DNA of 64,000 nucleotides from Dethiosulfatarculus sandiegensis. GTDB lineage: Bacteria > Desulfobacterota > Desulfarculia > Desulfarculales > Desulfarculaceae. The translations under genes were made by a program, and so were the position numbers. This document shows, piece by piece, positions 26,280 through 34,884 of the stretch. The notes beneath the pieces are model-generated. The model was not told where the DNA came from. It worked only from the letters and a program-made list of their open reading frames with translations, and did not search any database. The stretch is taken from NCBI RefSeq assembly GCF_000931935.2, contig NZ_AZAC01000034.1:1-64000 (forward strand). Direction: 5' to 3'. Position 1 is the stretch's first letter, and every line of letters starts with the position of its first letter.

Positions 26280-26873
26280 TCAGCCGTAGGTGAATCCTTC
26301 GGGAAGATCGCTTTCCGGAACGCCCTCCACCACCCAGGAGAGGTCTTGGATGGTGTAGGTGGGGTTTACGGTGCGGAAGATGGGGACCACCTTGTCGCCT
26401 ATGGCGGGATTGCCTATCTGCAGATAGCTCATCAGGATTGTGTCCACCCCGTCGAATTCAACATTTATGAATTTAATCGGTTTTTCCAGCGTGTTAAAGG
26501 CCCCTGAACGCTCGCAGATCATGAAGGAGTGGATGCGGGCCGTGGTTTTGCAGACGTCTGTCAGGTCGATTACCGTATTTTTAGAGAGGCAATCCGCGCA
26601 GTGAATGCGAAACGGCAGATAGATGGTGCCCTTGAATTCGCAGTCCGGGTTGTCGCAGCGCGTGGCGTATATCTTTCCCTTGCCCAGGTTTTCGAAAAAT
26701 GGGGCTTCTCCGCCATAGGTGTGAATGTGGATGATCTCCCTGGGGTTGGTCACCCCTACCAGCCGCCAGCCTTCATCCGCATTTCTGATGGGCTGGTTGG
26801 GGGTTATATGGTGAAAATCTCCCTTGATCTTATATTTGCCGTCCTTTACCTGCACGGTTCCGAATATGCTCAT
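26280..26873 (-). CDS. DUF35 OB-fold/zinc-ribbon protein, thiolase partner (BbsA-like)
   Basis: Accessory subunit (197 aa) expected to bind the thiolase encoded just upstream and supply part of the CoA-substrate pocket. A rubredoxin-like zinc ribbon has Cys73, Cys78, Cys92 and Cys95 (RCDNPDC and CADC), followed by an OB-fold (IHSFMICERSGAF to the end). ATG at 26873 follows GGGAG; the frame extends 30 bases upstream without a better start. The pair resembles BbsA/BbsB benzoylsuccinyl-CoA thiolase and other DUF35/thiolase complexes. The thiolase is 89 bases upstream on the same strand. Confidence 0.8.
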   Translation of the reverse strand: MSIFGTVQVKDGKYKIKGDFHHITPNQPIRNADEGWRLVGVTNPREIIHIHTYGGEAPFFENLGKGKIYATRCDNPDCEFKGTIYLPFRIHCADCLSKNTVIDLTDVCKTTARIHSFMICERSGAFNTLEKPIKFINVEFDGVDTILMSYLQIGNPAIGDKVVPIFRTVNPTYTIQDLSWVVEGVPESDLPEGFTYG

Positions 26874-26962
26874 GCTTGATTCTCCCTTTTGCGCCTGGCG
26901 CAACTTACCTTTGAAAAAGCGCTGATTGGGCCATTGGTTCCGGCTAAGGAAGCCTTACACCC

Positions 26963-28390
26963 CTAAACCAAAACGTTATCCGGGTCCATGAGGATAGTGG
27001 CCGTAACATGAGAGCCCACCCCGGCGTGGCTTATGGCCAGGGCCCGTTTGGCTCCCTTGACCGTGAGGTCTTTCCAGTCGGCCGGTTTTTCCCGGTTGAA
27101 TTCCTTCCACCTGGCTTCATCGCCGTGCAGCTCCGCCCAGCGGTCCCAGATATGCAGGGCGCATTCAAAGGTCTGCATGATGCCCGTGGCCCCAACCGCG
27201 TGCATGCAGCCGATCAACCCGCCGGAGATGTTTGAGGGCAGTTTGCCCGGCTCCCCGGTTTTGGGATTTTTAAAGTAGCAGTCGCCGCTCTCCACATACT
27301 CCCTGCCCTGGCCATAGGGCCTGAAGCCCACATCCTCATAGGACTGGATATCGCTGATGGTGAAGGCGTCGTGCAGCTCGGCCACATCAAAGTCTTCCAG
27401 GGGGTCACGTATCCCGGCCATGCGGTAGGCATAGTAGCAGGCCATGCGGGTGGCCAGAAAACCGGTGAATCCGGGATAGCGGTCACCGCCGGGGAAGCGT
27501 TCACCCAGATCGGCATACATACCGGGGGTTTCATGGGGGAGAAGCGGAATCTCCATGTGCCTTCTGTCCGCCACCCTTAAGGTGTGGGAGCCGGCCGTCA
27601 CCCAGATGCGCAAGGGTTTGTGGGGCGAGTCCTTGGTCAGCTCCATGGCCGTATCCTCGTCGCAGATAATGGCGCAGGCCGCACCCACGCTCATCACGCA
27701 GCAGTCCAGGGCGCGCAGGGGATAGGCCACCACCGGAGAGTTGAGCACGTCATCGATCGTGATCTTCAAGGGGGCATGGGCAAAGGGATTGTGCCTGGCG
27801 TATTCATGATGTTTTACCGAGATTTCGGCCATGGTGCGGCGGAAGCTCTCCTCCTCCTTGCCGAAGATCTGCCAATAGCGCTGCGCCATGACCGCGTAAT
27901 AACCGGTGTAGATGTGCCCCAGGGGCGTTTCCCAGTCTTTGTCGGCCGCGCAGGAGATATAGTTATTGCCTTCGTCTGTGGGCACCTCGTCCATGCGCTC
28001 CCAGCCCATGGCCAGCACGCAGTCCGAATAGCCCGAGGCCACTGCCTTGACAGCCTCCCACAGGGTGGAGCCGCCGGTGGCCCCGCCGGTCTTTATGCCT
28101 ATGTTGCCCAAGGGGTCCATACCCAGCCGGTCGTGGATTACCGCTTCTCCCAAAAGTTGATCGCCAAAGTGATCGGCAAAGTGCCCGTAATAGCAGGAAT
28201 GGATATAACTTTTCAGTTCAGCCGGAGATTTGCCTATGAGGTTGGCGGCCATGGTAAGGGCGTCTATGCAAAGTTCCTCGGTTCTTTTTTCAGGTATGGC
28301 CCGATCAAATTTGGATTGTCCCGCGGTCACCAGATATACCGGACGTAATAATCTGGGGGTTTTCAGTTGGCGATCACTGAATTTGATCAT
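26963..28390 (-). CDS. Thiolase-superfamily protein (BbsB-like)
   Basis: SCP2-type thiolase-like enzyme (475 aa) acting on a CoA thioester, paired with the DUF35 protein. Recognisable parts are GGATGGSTLWEAVKAVASGY at the nucleophile helix, AELHDAFTISDI and the C-terminal NISGGLIGCMHAVGATGIMQ with the catalytic His. At the usual nucleophile position no Cys is seen (GGATGGS instead of xCxSG), so it may do another Claisen reaction or use a different residue. Such pairs occur in anaerobic aromatic and ketone degradation. The start ATG follows AAAGGAG. Confidence 0.8.
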   Translation of the reverse strand: MIKFSDRQLKTPRLLRPVYLVTAGQSKFDRAIPEKRTEELCIDALTMAANLIGKSPAELKSYIHSCYYGHFADHFGDQLLGEAVIHDRLGMDPLGNIGIKTGGATGGSTLWEAVKAVASGYSDCVLAMGWERMDEVPTDEGNNYISCAADKDWETPLGHIYTGYYAVMAQRYWQIFGKEEESFRRTMAEISVKHHEYARHNPFAHAPLKITIDDVLNSPVVAYPLRALDCCVMSVGAACAIICDEDTAMELTKDSPHKPLRIWVTAGSHTLRVADRRHMEIPLLPHETPGMYADLGERFPGGDRYPGFTGFLATRMACYYAYRMAGIRDPLEDFDVAELHDAFTISDIQSYEDVGFRPYGQGREYVESGDCYFKNPKTGEPGKLPSNISGGLIGCMHAVGATGIMQTFECALHIWDRWAELHGDEARWKEFNREKPADWKDLTVKGAKRALAISHAGVGSHVTATILMDPDNVLV

Positions 28391-29097
28391 GCGGTAAACT
28401 CCTTTCGTAATGAAAACCGACTATCCCTGATTGCTGACAAAGTCCTCCTGAACTTTCCAGCCGCAGACCGGTTGGCTTGACAACAACCCCGCTCTGCGTT
28501 GATTACATGTTCCGCCGGACCGCTCTGTTAAAGACGGCCCGGTGTTTCTACATGCGGGCTTTCCACGAGGCAGGCATATGGCCTGCCCTCAAAAGCCCGT
28601 TTGCCGGTTCCGCCGGTTTGGCCGGGCCGAACTGCATCGTCTTTTCCGGGTTGTTTGCCTTAAGGCCCCGGAAAATCGGGGGTGGGGGGATTTGCTTAAG
28701 TCGGTGAAAAGGTTCCTGTTTTCGCTTGACTGTTCAGGATTCGCAAATAAAGGACAGAGTTGTGCGTGAGCTTCCGCGGGGATGATAGGCCTTGACCAAA
28801 GCTGTGCCTTGTTGTTTTCGGGGTGACGCCGAAGCCCTCTGACCTTCTTGCAAAAGGAAGGTTCACTAAAGGCCCCGACGCCGCGCAATCGACAGGAGTG
28901 CACACTCCTTCGCGGCATTATGGGGATTGGTTTTTTCATACTATACCTATAATGATAGATAGCATATATCAAAACGCAGCATTAAGGCAAAAGATAAGTT
29001 GCTCTGGTAGGATTGGATTTTCCTGAAACAGGCCTGATCCGGGCCGGATGTTTTATCGCCGGTTTTTATGAAACCAATCACGGTAGAGGATGACCCA
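28391..29097. other. 707-base gene-free region rich in hairpins
   Basis: No protein gene is supported. Upstream of the thiolase it contains a strong imperfect hairpin at 28555-28599 (CGGGCTTT/AAAGCCCG outer stem, GAGGCAGGC/GCCTGCCCTC inner stem), a repeated GTTCCGCCGG (28509-28518 and 28606-28615), a structured block (28765-28937) listed separately, and a TATAAT box (28948-28953) probably serving the small gene at 29098. Confidence 0.5.
28765..28937 (+). ncRNA. Candidate structured small RNA
   Basis: A dense series of helices: GGCCTT/AAGGCC closing a domain with inner hairpins TTCGG/CCGAA and ACCTTC/GAAGGT, then a nested hairpin CCCC(GAC)GCCGCG...GGAGTG-CA-CACTCC...CGCGGC...GGGG ending in GGTTTTTTC. 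It lies in a gene-free stretch and ends in a T run, as a free-standing small RNA would. The 3' half vaguely recalls 6S RNA, but the closing stem and length do not fit well. Plus strand is chosen because of the T run. Confidence 0.35.
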
Positions 29098-29385
29098 ATG
29101 TACGAGAACGACCCGGAAAGGCAAAAAAAACTTCAGTTCGAGGCCTTTCTGCGCAGGCACCACAAGATTGTGGCCGGACTTTTGATAGGGTTTTGCCTGG
29201 CCACTTTTATTTTGCCCTGGATATTCGCGTCTTTTGGCACTGCCTTGATTTTTCAGGTATTGGGTGCGATTTTGCTTTACACGGGTGGCCGAACCCTGAC
29301 CACGGCCTTTGATTCAGACGATTCCAATGCCTTTTGGAAAGCGCCCAAGGTGAAACCCAAGGATGAATCCGAGCCCAAGGCCTGA
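29098..29385 (+). CDS. Small two-helix membrane protein
   Basis: A 95-aa protein with two adjacent hydrophobic helices (about residues 24-46 and 48-68, IVAGLLIGFCLATFILPWIF then ALIFQVLGAILLYTGG) and charged termini. ATG at 29098 is preferred because GAGG lies nine bases ahead; an in-frame ATG at 29068 has none. It stands between a TATAAT box and the ABC-F gene. No family recognised. Confidence 0.65.
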   Translation: MYENDPERQKKLQFEAFLRRHHKIVAGLLIGFCLATFILPWIFASFGTALIFQVLGAILLYTGGRTLTTAFDSDDSNAFWKAPKVKPKDESEPKA

Positions 29386-29586
29386 AACCCAAAGCTCCGG
29401 GCGGCAAAAACCATCAAAATGAGGTATATTGATTCCCGCTTTGGCAGGATAGGGCAGGGGAATCATCCCGATGATTTAGGTTTGCCCTGATATTTTTTTA
29501 GCCAAGTGGTTTTTTCCTGCCAGTGAAGACAGCCGCTGCAACCGGTTTTTCCAGCTGACTCAAATCTCAAATTCCAAAGAGAAGAC

Positions 29587-31554
29587 ATGATAACCCTTCA
29601 CCAAGTTCAGAAATATTTCGGACGTCAGGATGTATTAAGAGATGCCAGCCTGCATGTGGGGCCGGGGGAGCGCATGGGCCTGGTGGGCCCCAACGGCGCC
29701 GGTAAATCCACGATCTTGAAGGTTGTTCTGGGCGAGGTGGACCCTGACGGGGGCGAGGTCTTCAAGGCCAAGGGAATAAAGGTGGGGTATCTGCCCCAGG
29801 ACCTGGTGCAGTTCTCCGGACAGACCGTTTTGGAACTGGCCATGGACACCGGCGACCGCATTGCCAAGATAGAAGAAGAAATCCATCAGATCCATGCCGA
29901 CCTGGCCAATGATCCCGACCCCGAGGAGATTGACGAACTCCTGGCCCGCCAGGGTCAGCTTCAGACCATTTTCGAGGGGCTGGGCGGCTATGACCTGGAG
30001 GCCAGGGCGCAGAAGGTCCTGGCTGGCCTGGGTTTCAGGCCCGAGCAGTTGAACCGGGATGTGGGTGAACTTTCCGGCGGCTGGCTAATGCGCGCCGCCC
30101 TGGCCAGGATTCTGCTCTCCGCCCCGGATGTGATCCTCCTGGACGAACCCACCAACCACCTGGATATGGAGTCCTTGCTCTGGTTGGAAGGGCAGCTGGT
30201 CAAAAGCGGCTCTTCCATTGTGTTGGTGAGCCACGACCGGGTTTTCATGGATAAGGTTGTGAACCGCATTGTGGAGGTGGAAGACGGCAAGCTCTACACC
30301 TATGGCGGCAATTACACGGAATATGAAGTCAACCGCGAAGCCAGGCGCAAGGCCCAGCAGGCGGCCTATGAACAGCAGCAGGAGCGGATCAAAGAGATCC
30401 AGACCTTTATAGATAAAAACCGGGCCAGGGCGGATACGGCCAAACAGGTGCAGGGGCGCATCAAGCAACTGGAAAAGATGGAGCGTTTGAAACCCCCGCC
30501 GAGTGAAGAGTGCCTTGCCCTGGAGCTGCCGCCTGTGGAGCGTTCGGCCAAGGTGGTGGTCGAGCTTTTGGATGTGGACCTCTCCTATGGGGAGAAAAAG
30601 GTTTATCAGGGGCTTGATTTTCAAGTGCAAAGGGGCGACCGTCTGGCGCTTCTGGGGCGCAACGGGGCTGGTAAATCCACTTTGCTCAAACTGCTGGCCG
30701 GGATTATCCCGCCCACCAAGGGCAGACGCCTGGTGGGCGGCAGGGTGAAGATGGGGGTCTTTTCCCAGCATGCCCTGGAAGACTTGAACCCTGAGAACGA
30801 TGTTTTGAATGAACTTTCAGGCGTGGCCGGTCTGATGCCTCAGTCCAGGCTGCGCTCCGTTTTGGGTGTTTTTCTGTTTAAAGGCGACGAGGTCTTTAAA
30901 AAGGTTAAAGTCTTGAGCGGCGGCGAGCGCAGCCGCCTGGTTTTGGCCAAACTATTGTTGCAGTCGCCGAATGTGCTCTTTTTGGATGAACCCACCAACC
31001 ACCTTGATATCGGCGGGCGTCAGGTCCTGGAACAGGCGCTTAAAAATTATGACGGCACAGTGGTCATAGTCACCCACGACCGCCATATGATAGACTCGGT
31101 GGCCAATAAGGTTGTGCATGTGGATGACGGTAATATATCCATATTCCCCGGCAACTACACCGATTTCGCCAGGTTGTGGCGTTCCCGGCTCGAACAGGGG
31201 GGGGAAGCCCCCAAAAAAGCGGCGGCAACCGGATCAAAGCCGGATCAGCCCAAGCCCAAGAGCCAGGAGGCGAAAAGGGCGCGGGCAGAGGCCAGAAACG
31301 CCCTTTACCGCAAGCTCAAACCCCTTAAGGATAAGCTGGCCAAGGTTGAGGAAGAGGTGGAGCAAGCCACCCAAAGGCTGGATGAGCTTACCAGCCGCAT
31401 GGTGGAGGTGACGCCTCAGGACGACTGGTCCGGCTGGCAGGAACTCTCCAAGGAGCACAACCAGGTGCAGAGCCGCTTGGAAGAGCTTTCCACCAAATGG
31501 GAAGACCTGGCCCTGGCCGTGGAAGAGGCCGAAGAACAAGCCCAGATCGATTAA
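29587..31554 (+). CDS. ABC-F family ATPase
   Basis: Soluble twin-ATPase protein (655 aa) of the ABC-F group, which acts on ribosomes rather than as a transporter. There are no membrane helices. Two ABC domains carry Walker A GPNGAGKST and GRNGAGKST, signatures LSGGWLMRAALARI and LSGGERSRLVLAKL, and DEPTNHLD twice. They are joined by the P-site tRNA-interaction linker (about residues 240-305, rich in Arg/Lys/Gln). A charged C-terminal coiled coil (about 535-650) follows, as in Uup/YheS types. It has its own ribosome site and a strong terminator. Confidence 0.93.
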   Translation: MITLHQVQKYFGRQDVLRDASLHVGPGERMGLVGPNGAGKSTILKVVLGEVDPDGGEVFKAKGIKVGYLPQDLVQFSGQTVLELAMDTGDRIAKIEEEIHQIHADLANDPDPEEIDELLARQGQLQTIFEGLGGYDLEARAQKVLAGLGFRPEQLNRDVGELSGGWLMRAALARILLSAPDVILLDEPTNHLDMESLLWLEGQLVKSGSSIVLVSHDRVFMDKVVNRIVEVEDGKLYTYGGNYTEYEVNREARRKAQQAAYEQQQERIKEIQTFIDKNRARADTAKQVQGRIKQLEKMERLKPPPSEECLALELPPVERSAKVVVELLDVDLSYGEKKVYQGLDFQVQRGDRLALLGRNGAGKSTLLKLLAGIIPPTKGRRLVGGRVKMGVFSQHALEDLNPENDVLNELSGVAGLMPQSRLRSVLGVFLFKGDEVFKKVKVLSGGERSRLVLAKLLLQSPNVLFLDEPTNHLDIGGRQVLEQALKNYDGTVVIVTHDRHMIDSVANKVVHVDDGNISIFPGNYTDFARLWRSRLEQGGEAPKKAAATGSKPDQPKPKSQEAKRARAEARNALYRKLKPLKDKLAKVEEEVEQATQRLDELTSRMVEVTPQDDWSGWQELSKEHNQVQSRLEELSTKWEDLALAVEEAEEQAQID

Positions 31555-31581
31555 AGTTAAAGTGGTTCCTCAAAGAATGCC

Positions 31582-31613
31582 ACGGCCCAAGGTTAGCGCC
31601 TTGGGCCGTTTTT
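31582..31613. terminator. Bidirectional terminator after ABC-F gene
   Basis: ACGGCCCAAGG pairs perfectly with CCTTGGGCCGT (6-nt loop), with T on both sides. It also overlaps the end of the convergent 48-aa gene. Confidence 0.88.
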
Positions 31614-31758
31614 AATCCATGCCCAGGGCCTTTTCCAGCTCCTTTATCTCTTCTTCGATTTCCTTCTGTAGTTCAGGATCCAGATCTGGGGCCTCTATTT
31701 GTTTTTTCAGGGCCAGAAGCCGGTTTTCCAGGCGATAGTCTTTACAGGTGTAATTCAT
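31612..31758 (-). CDS. Small coiled-coil protein, 48 aa
   Basis: A 48-aa acidic protein starting MNYTCKDYRLENRLLALKK and continuing as one amphipathic helix with heptad spacing and DPELQKEIEEEIKELEKAL. GGAGTG lies five bases before the ATG at 31758; longer in-frame starts (up to 32058) have poor sites and run into the phosphatase gene. It ends at a shared terminator. Function unknown. Confidence 0.55.
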   Translation of the reverse strand: MNYTCKDYRLENRLLALKKQIEAPDLDPELQKEIEEEIKELEKALGMD

Positions 31759-31878
31759 AAAACACTCCATGTATACTTGCCATGAAGATACCGCAACCAA
31801 GGGCTTATGGCCAATTGGTTGTTTTGTAATGGATAACTGACAGGAACCCTTATTGTTGCCGCGTCTTAGGAGTTTTGA

Positions 31879-32994
31879 ATGACGCCTTTGCCCAACGGGA
31901 TAAACGCCGAGACCATTTTGCATCACACCACAGACGGGATCTATGTAACAGATCTTAAATGCCGGATTCTCTATTGGAATAAGGCCGCCGAGCGCATCAC
32001 CGGCTGGAGTGCCGAAGAGGTGATAGGCGTTCCCTGCCATAATGATGTACTGGTGCATGTGGACCGAAAGGGAAAACCCCTTTGCAAGCCCGGCCTCTGT
32101 CCCTTACACAGGGCCATGGCCTCTGATCGGCAATCCAAATCCGCCGTGCTTTTGTTTGCCAAGAAAAAGGACGGTTCCAGGGTGCCGGTGACGGTCTCGG
32201 TAGCGCCTTTGCGCAATAAAGACGGCAAGGTCATTGGTGGGGTCGAGGTCTTTCGGGATGAGACCGAAAGGATCAGGAACTTGAGAAGGGCCCGTCAGAT
32301 CCAGCATCATGTAATGTCCTTTGAAAAACCCAAGGGCAAAATCTGTTTTGAGACCGTATATCACCCGGTCGAGGCCATAGGCGGGGATTATTTTAATATC
32401 CGCACCCTTAAAAACGGGAAACACGCCTTTTTAATGGCTGATATCACCGGCCACGGCACAGCGGCCGCGCTTTACACCATGGCCCTGCATGCCATGTGGC
32501 AGGAGCGCAGCCCCTTGCATCATCAGCCGGCCCGGCTCTTCACTGTGCTTAATAATGATCTGGAAAATATTTTTCTGGGAGACAGCTTCTGCTCGGCTTT
32601 TATGGGTGTGGTTGATCCCTTGACCGGCAGGGTGGTCTATGCCTCTGCCGGCCATCCACCCCCGCTGGTGCGCCACAAAGACGGCAGCCTGGATAAACTC
32701 GAGCCTCTGGATATGCTCCTGGGGACAATCAAGAATCAGAAATATCAGCAGGTTGAGTATGAACTGAAGCCCGGTGAACTTTTGTTTTTATTTTCTGACG
32801 CAGCCTTTGAGACTGCCGATCCAAAGGGGCTTGCCTTTGGTCATGATCGCCTGGCCGATCTTCTGCGCGAGGCGGATCCTGCCGATTGCCCGGGCTTTTT
32901 GGCCAAGTTGGAGGACAACCTGTTAAAACACTCCCAAACCGTGGCCCTGGACGACGACCTTACCCTTATGACTGTGCTGAACAATGGGCAATAA
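31879..32994 (+). CDS. PAS domain-SpoIIE/RsbU-type phosphatase
   Basis: Cytoplasmic signalling phosphatase (371 aa). The PAS domain (about residues 10-130) carries Cys53, Cys69 and Cys74 and ends in GGVEVFRDETERI. The PP2C-like SpoIIE domain (about 160-368) has GGDYFNI, MADITGHGTAAALYT, YASAGHPPPLV and DDDLTLM, i.e. the acidic metal ligands are present. Such proteins usually dephosphorylate an anti-sigma-factor antagonist; no partner is nearby. Its last 11 bases overlap the ADP-ribosylglycohydrolase gene, so the two are made together. Confidence 0.9.
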   Translation: MTPLPNGINAETILHHTTDGIYVTDLKCRILYWNKAAERITGWSAEEVIGVPCHNDVLVHVDRKGKPLCKPGLCPLHRAMASDRQSKSAVLLFAKKKDGSRVPVTVSVAPLRNKDGKVIGGVEVFRDETERIRNLRRARQIQHHVMSFEKPKGKICFETVYHPVEAIGGDYFNIRTLKNGKHAFLMADITGHGTAAALYTMALHAMWQERSPLHHQPARLFTVLNNDLENIFLGDSFCSAFMGVVDPLTGRVVYASAGHPPPLVRHKDGSLDKLEPLDMLLGTIKNQKYQQVEYELKPGELLFLFSDAAFETADPKGLAFGHDRLADLLREADPADCPGFLAKLEDNLLKHSQTVALDDDLTLMTVLNNGQ

Positions 32995-33931
32995 TTCAGA
33001 GGCGCTTGCTTACCAGAGGCTGGCCGGGGCTGTGTTCGGCAGCTTGTGCGGCGATGCCCTGGGCATGCCGGTGGAGGGTTGGCCCCCGGACCAGATAAAA
33101 GAGGTGCACGGACGCCTGGATTCCATGCGCCCCGGACGCCTGCCCAAGGGCTCTTACACAGACGACAGCCAGATGATGCTTTCTGTGCTCGAGACCCTGG
33201 TCAAGCACAAAAAGATTGAACCCCAAGATCTGGCCCGGCGCTTTGCCGAAAATTTCGAGCCTGAAAGGGGCTATGGCGGCCGCACTTATGACGCCTTGAA
33301 CCGGCTTAGAAACGGAGCTGACTGGCGCTCTATATCCTCGGATTCCTGGGCCAACGGCGCGGCCATGCGCGTGGGAGTGGTGGGGGCTTTTTTTGCGGGC
33401 CACTTTGATGAGATAAAAAAGGCCGCCCTGGCCCAGTGCCGGGTCACCCACACCCACCCCCTGGCCCAGGCAGGGGCCTGCGCCCAGGCCCTGGCCGTGG
33501 GCCTGGCCTGCGATCTGGGCGCAAAAGGGGAAAAGCCCCAAACAGATATAGTAACGGCCTATCTGGCCGAGCAGATAGAAGATATCTCGCCAGAGGCCGC
33601 TGATCGCCTCTTGGCCCTGCCAGACACCCAGGGCCTCACAGAAGAAGAGTGCCAAGATGCCCTTTGGGCTGAATATGAAATGAACCTGCGCACCATGGAA
33701 GCGGTCTGCCCGGCTTTGGGCGCTTTTTTGTGGGCAGACTCGTTTAAAGATGCAGTCGTCATGGCCGTCTCCCTGGGCGGGGACACAGACACCATAGGCG
33801 CCATGGCAGGCGCCATGGCAGGCGCCTACCATGGCCTTGACGCCATCCCCAAGGCCTGGCTCGATGATCTGGAACAAGGCCCCAAGGGTTTTGCCTATTT
33901 TGAAAAGCTCTGTAGGGAAGCGCTTATTTAG
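32984..33931 (+). CDS. ADP-ribosylglycohydrolase (DraG family)
   Basis: Enzyme (315 aa) that would remove ADP-ribose from proteins or small molecules. Dinuclear metal-binding motifs are intact: GDALGMPVEG, SYTDDSQMML and SLGGDTDTIGAMAGAMAGA. The ATG lies within the end of the PAS-phosphatase gene (11-base overlap), so translational coupling is likely. No ADP-ribosyltransferase is seen in the window. The next feature is a tRNA gene with its own promoter. Confidence 0.9.
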   Translation: MGNNSEALAYQRLAGAVFGSLCGDALGMPVEGWPPDQIKEVHGRLDSMRPGRLPKGSYTDDSQMMLSVLETLVKHKKIEPQDLARRFAENFEPERGYGGRTYDALNRLRNGADWRSISSDSWANGAAMRVGVVGAFFAGHFDEIKKAALAQCRVTHTHPLAQAGACAQALAVGLACDLGAKGEKPQTDIVTAYLAEQIEDISPEAADRLLALPDTQGLTEEECQDALWAEYEMNLRTMEAVCPALGAFLWADSFKDAVVMAVSLGGDTDTIGAMAGAMAGAYHGLDAIPKAWLDDLEQGPKGFAYFEKLCREALI

Positions 33932-33939
33932 AAAAAAGG

Positions 33940-33968
33940 TTGACGCCCGGGTCATTGGCTGATAATAA
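33940..33968 (+). promoter_or_regulatory. Promoter of first tRNA-Lys
   Basis: TTGACG (33940-33945), 17-base spacer, TAATAA (33963-33968), 17 bases before the tRNA. The second tRNA-Lys has the same arrangement. Confidence 0.7.
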
Positions 33969-33985
33969 AACGGCCACAAAACAAA

Positions 33986-34061
33986 GGGCTGCTAGCTCAA
34001 CTGGCAGAGCAACGGACTCTTAATCCGTAGGTTCAGTGTTCGATCCACTGGCAGCCCACCA
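33986..34061 (+). tRNA. tRNA-Lys (CUU), copy 1
   Basis: Complete cloverleaf: acceptor GGGCTGC/GCAGCCC, D stem GCTC/GAGC, anticodon stem ACGGA/TCCGT with loop CTCTTAA (anticodon CUU, reading AAG Lys), T stem CAGTG/CACTG with loop TTCGATC, discriminator A and encoded CCA (34059-34061). It is identical over all 76 bases to the copy at 47896. It marks the left edge of an AT-rich island. Confidence 0.97.
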
Positions 34062-34072
34062 AAGATATTTCA

Positions 34073-34108
34073 AACGGTTAGGTCAAAATGGCCTAACCGT
34101 TTTTTTTA
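34073..34108 (+). terminator. Terminator of first tRNA-Lys
   Basis: AACGGTTAGG pairs with CCTAACCGTT (9-nt loop), followed by T7. Confidence 0.9.
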
Positions 34109-34884
34109 TTTTGGGGAATAATTAATCAAATGGGTTGCTCGGAATTGGTGCCAGCGGTTTATTGGTTTAAAAATTGCGCGTGGACTTTTTAATATTCATC
34201 TCAAAAAGGTTTTGTAAAAAAAATATGTTTTGAGCTAAAGTAAATTGGAGTTTTGGTTATGCCGCGATCAGAAAGCCGAGCTAACCACACCTTAGGGGAT
34301 CTCTCGGCCATGATAATAGATATGAATAAGGGTTTTGGAAATGACAGCATTAATTTTTCCAAACAGTCAGTTCAAATTTTAAAAAACTAGTGAATTAATT
34401 TAAGTATTGGCACACTTGCTCCAGTTATTTGTTTTAGCCAACCTTAAGGCGTTCGGAAGTGACCCGGCGCATGTTAATTCGGGGATTAAGAAAAGGCTGT
34501 TACCTTGGATCAGGTCTAATGAGTGTGGGTGATAACTTATTAATAACTGTATTATTTTAGTAGTCGCCCTTGTTCGTTATTTTGGATATATCGTTGATAC
34601 CACGATTAAATATTTTATTAAACTTGTGCCCAAGTGAAAGTGATAAAGGCTAGTCGTAAAATTAATTACTAATTCTCGTCGGTTTGAATGGAAAAATTGG
34701 CAATAACGGCTTAACAGCTTTAATAGCAATTGACTAAGTTATTATTTAAAATAGTTAAAGCCTTTATTGGTTTGAGGTATAGGGTTTTAAAACATCAAAT
34801 TGATGTTTTTAAATTATTGAATACTAACACGATATTGTGAGATTTATATAAATATTTATAATCTATTTGCTATGAGGAGTGTAG
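34109..34884. other. AT-rich gene-poor start of island
   Basis: About 775 bases, markedly AT-rich, following the tRNA. Apart from one small candidate frame (34259-34390) nothing is supported: no integrase, no transposase and no recognisable att repeat besides the tRNA itself. Confidence 0.5.
34259..34390 (+). CDS. Possible small protein, 43 aa
   Basis: ATG with GGAG eight bases upstream opens a 43-codon frame beginning MPRSESRANHTLGDL and ending SKQSVQILKN. It could be the N-terminal leftover of a larger gene. No family recognised; the call rests on the ribosome site only. Confidence 0.3.
   Translation: MPRSESRANHTLGDLSAMIIDMNKGFGNDSINFSKQSVQILKN

Noticed and set aside
27584..28348. Long plus-strand frame opposite the thiolase gene
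   Set aside because: Antisense shadow of the thiolase, without a ribosome site or recognisable domain.
28765..28937. 6S RNA
   Set aside because: A 3' hairpin followed by GGCC is similar, but the long closing stem, central bubble and about 180-nt rod could not be formed. Kept only as an unnamed RNA candidate.
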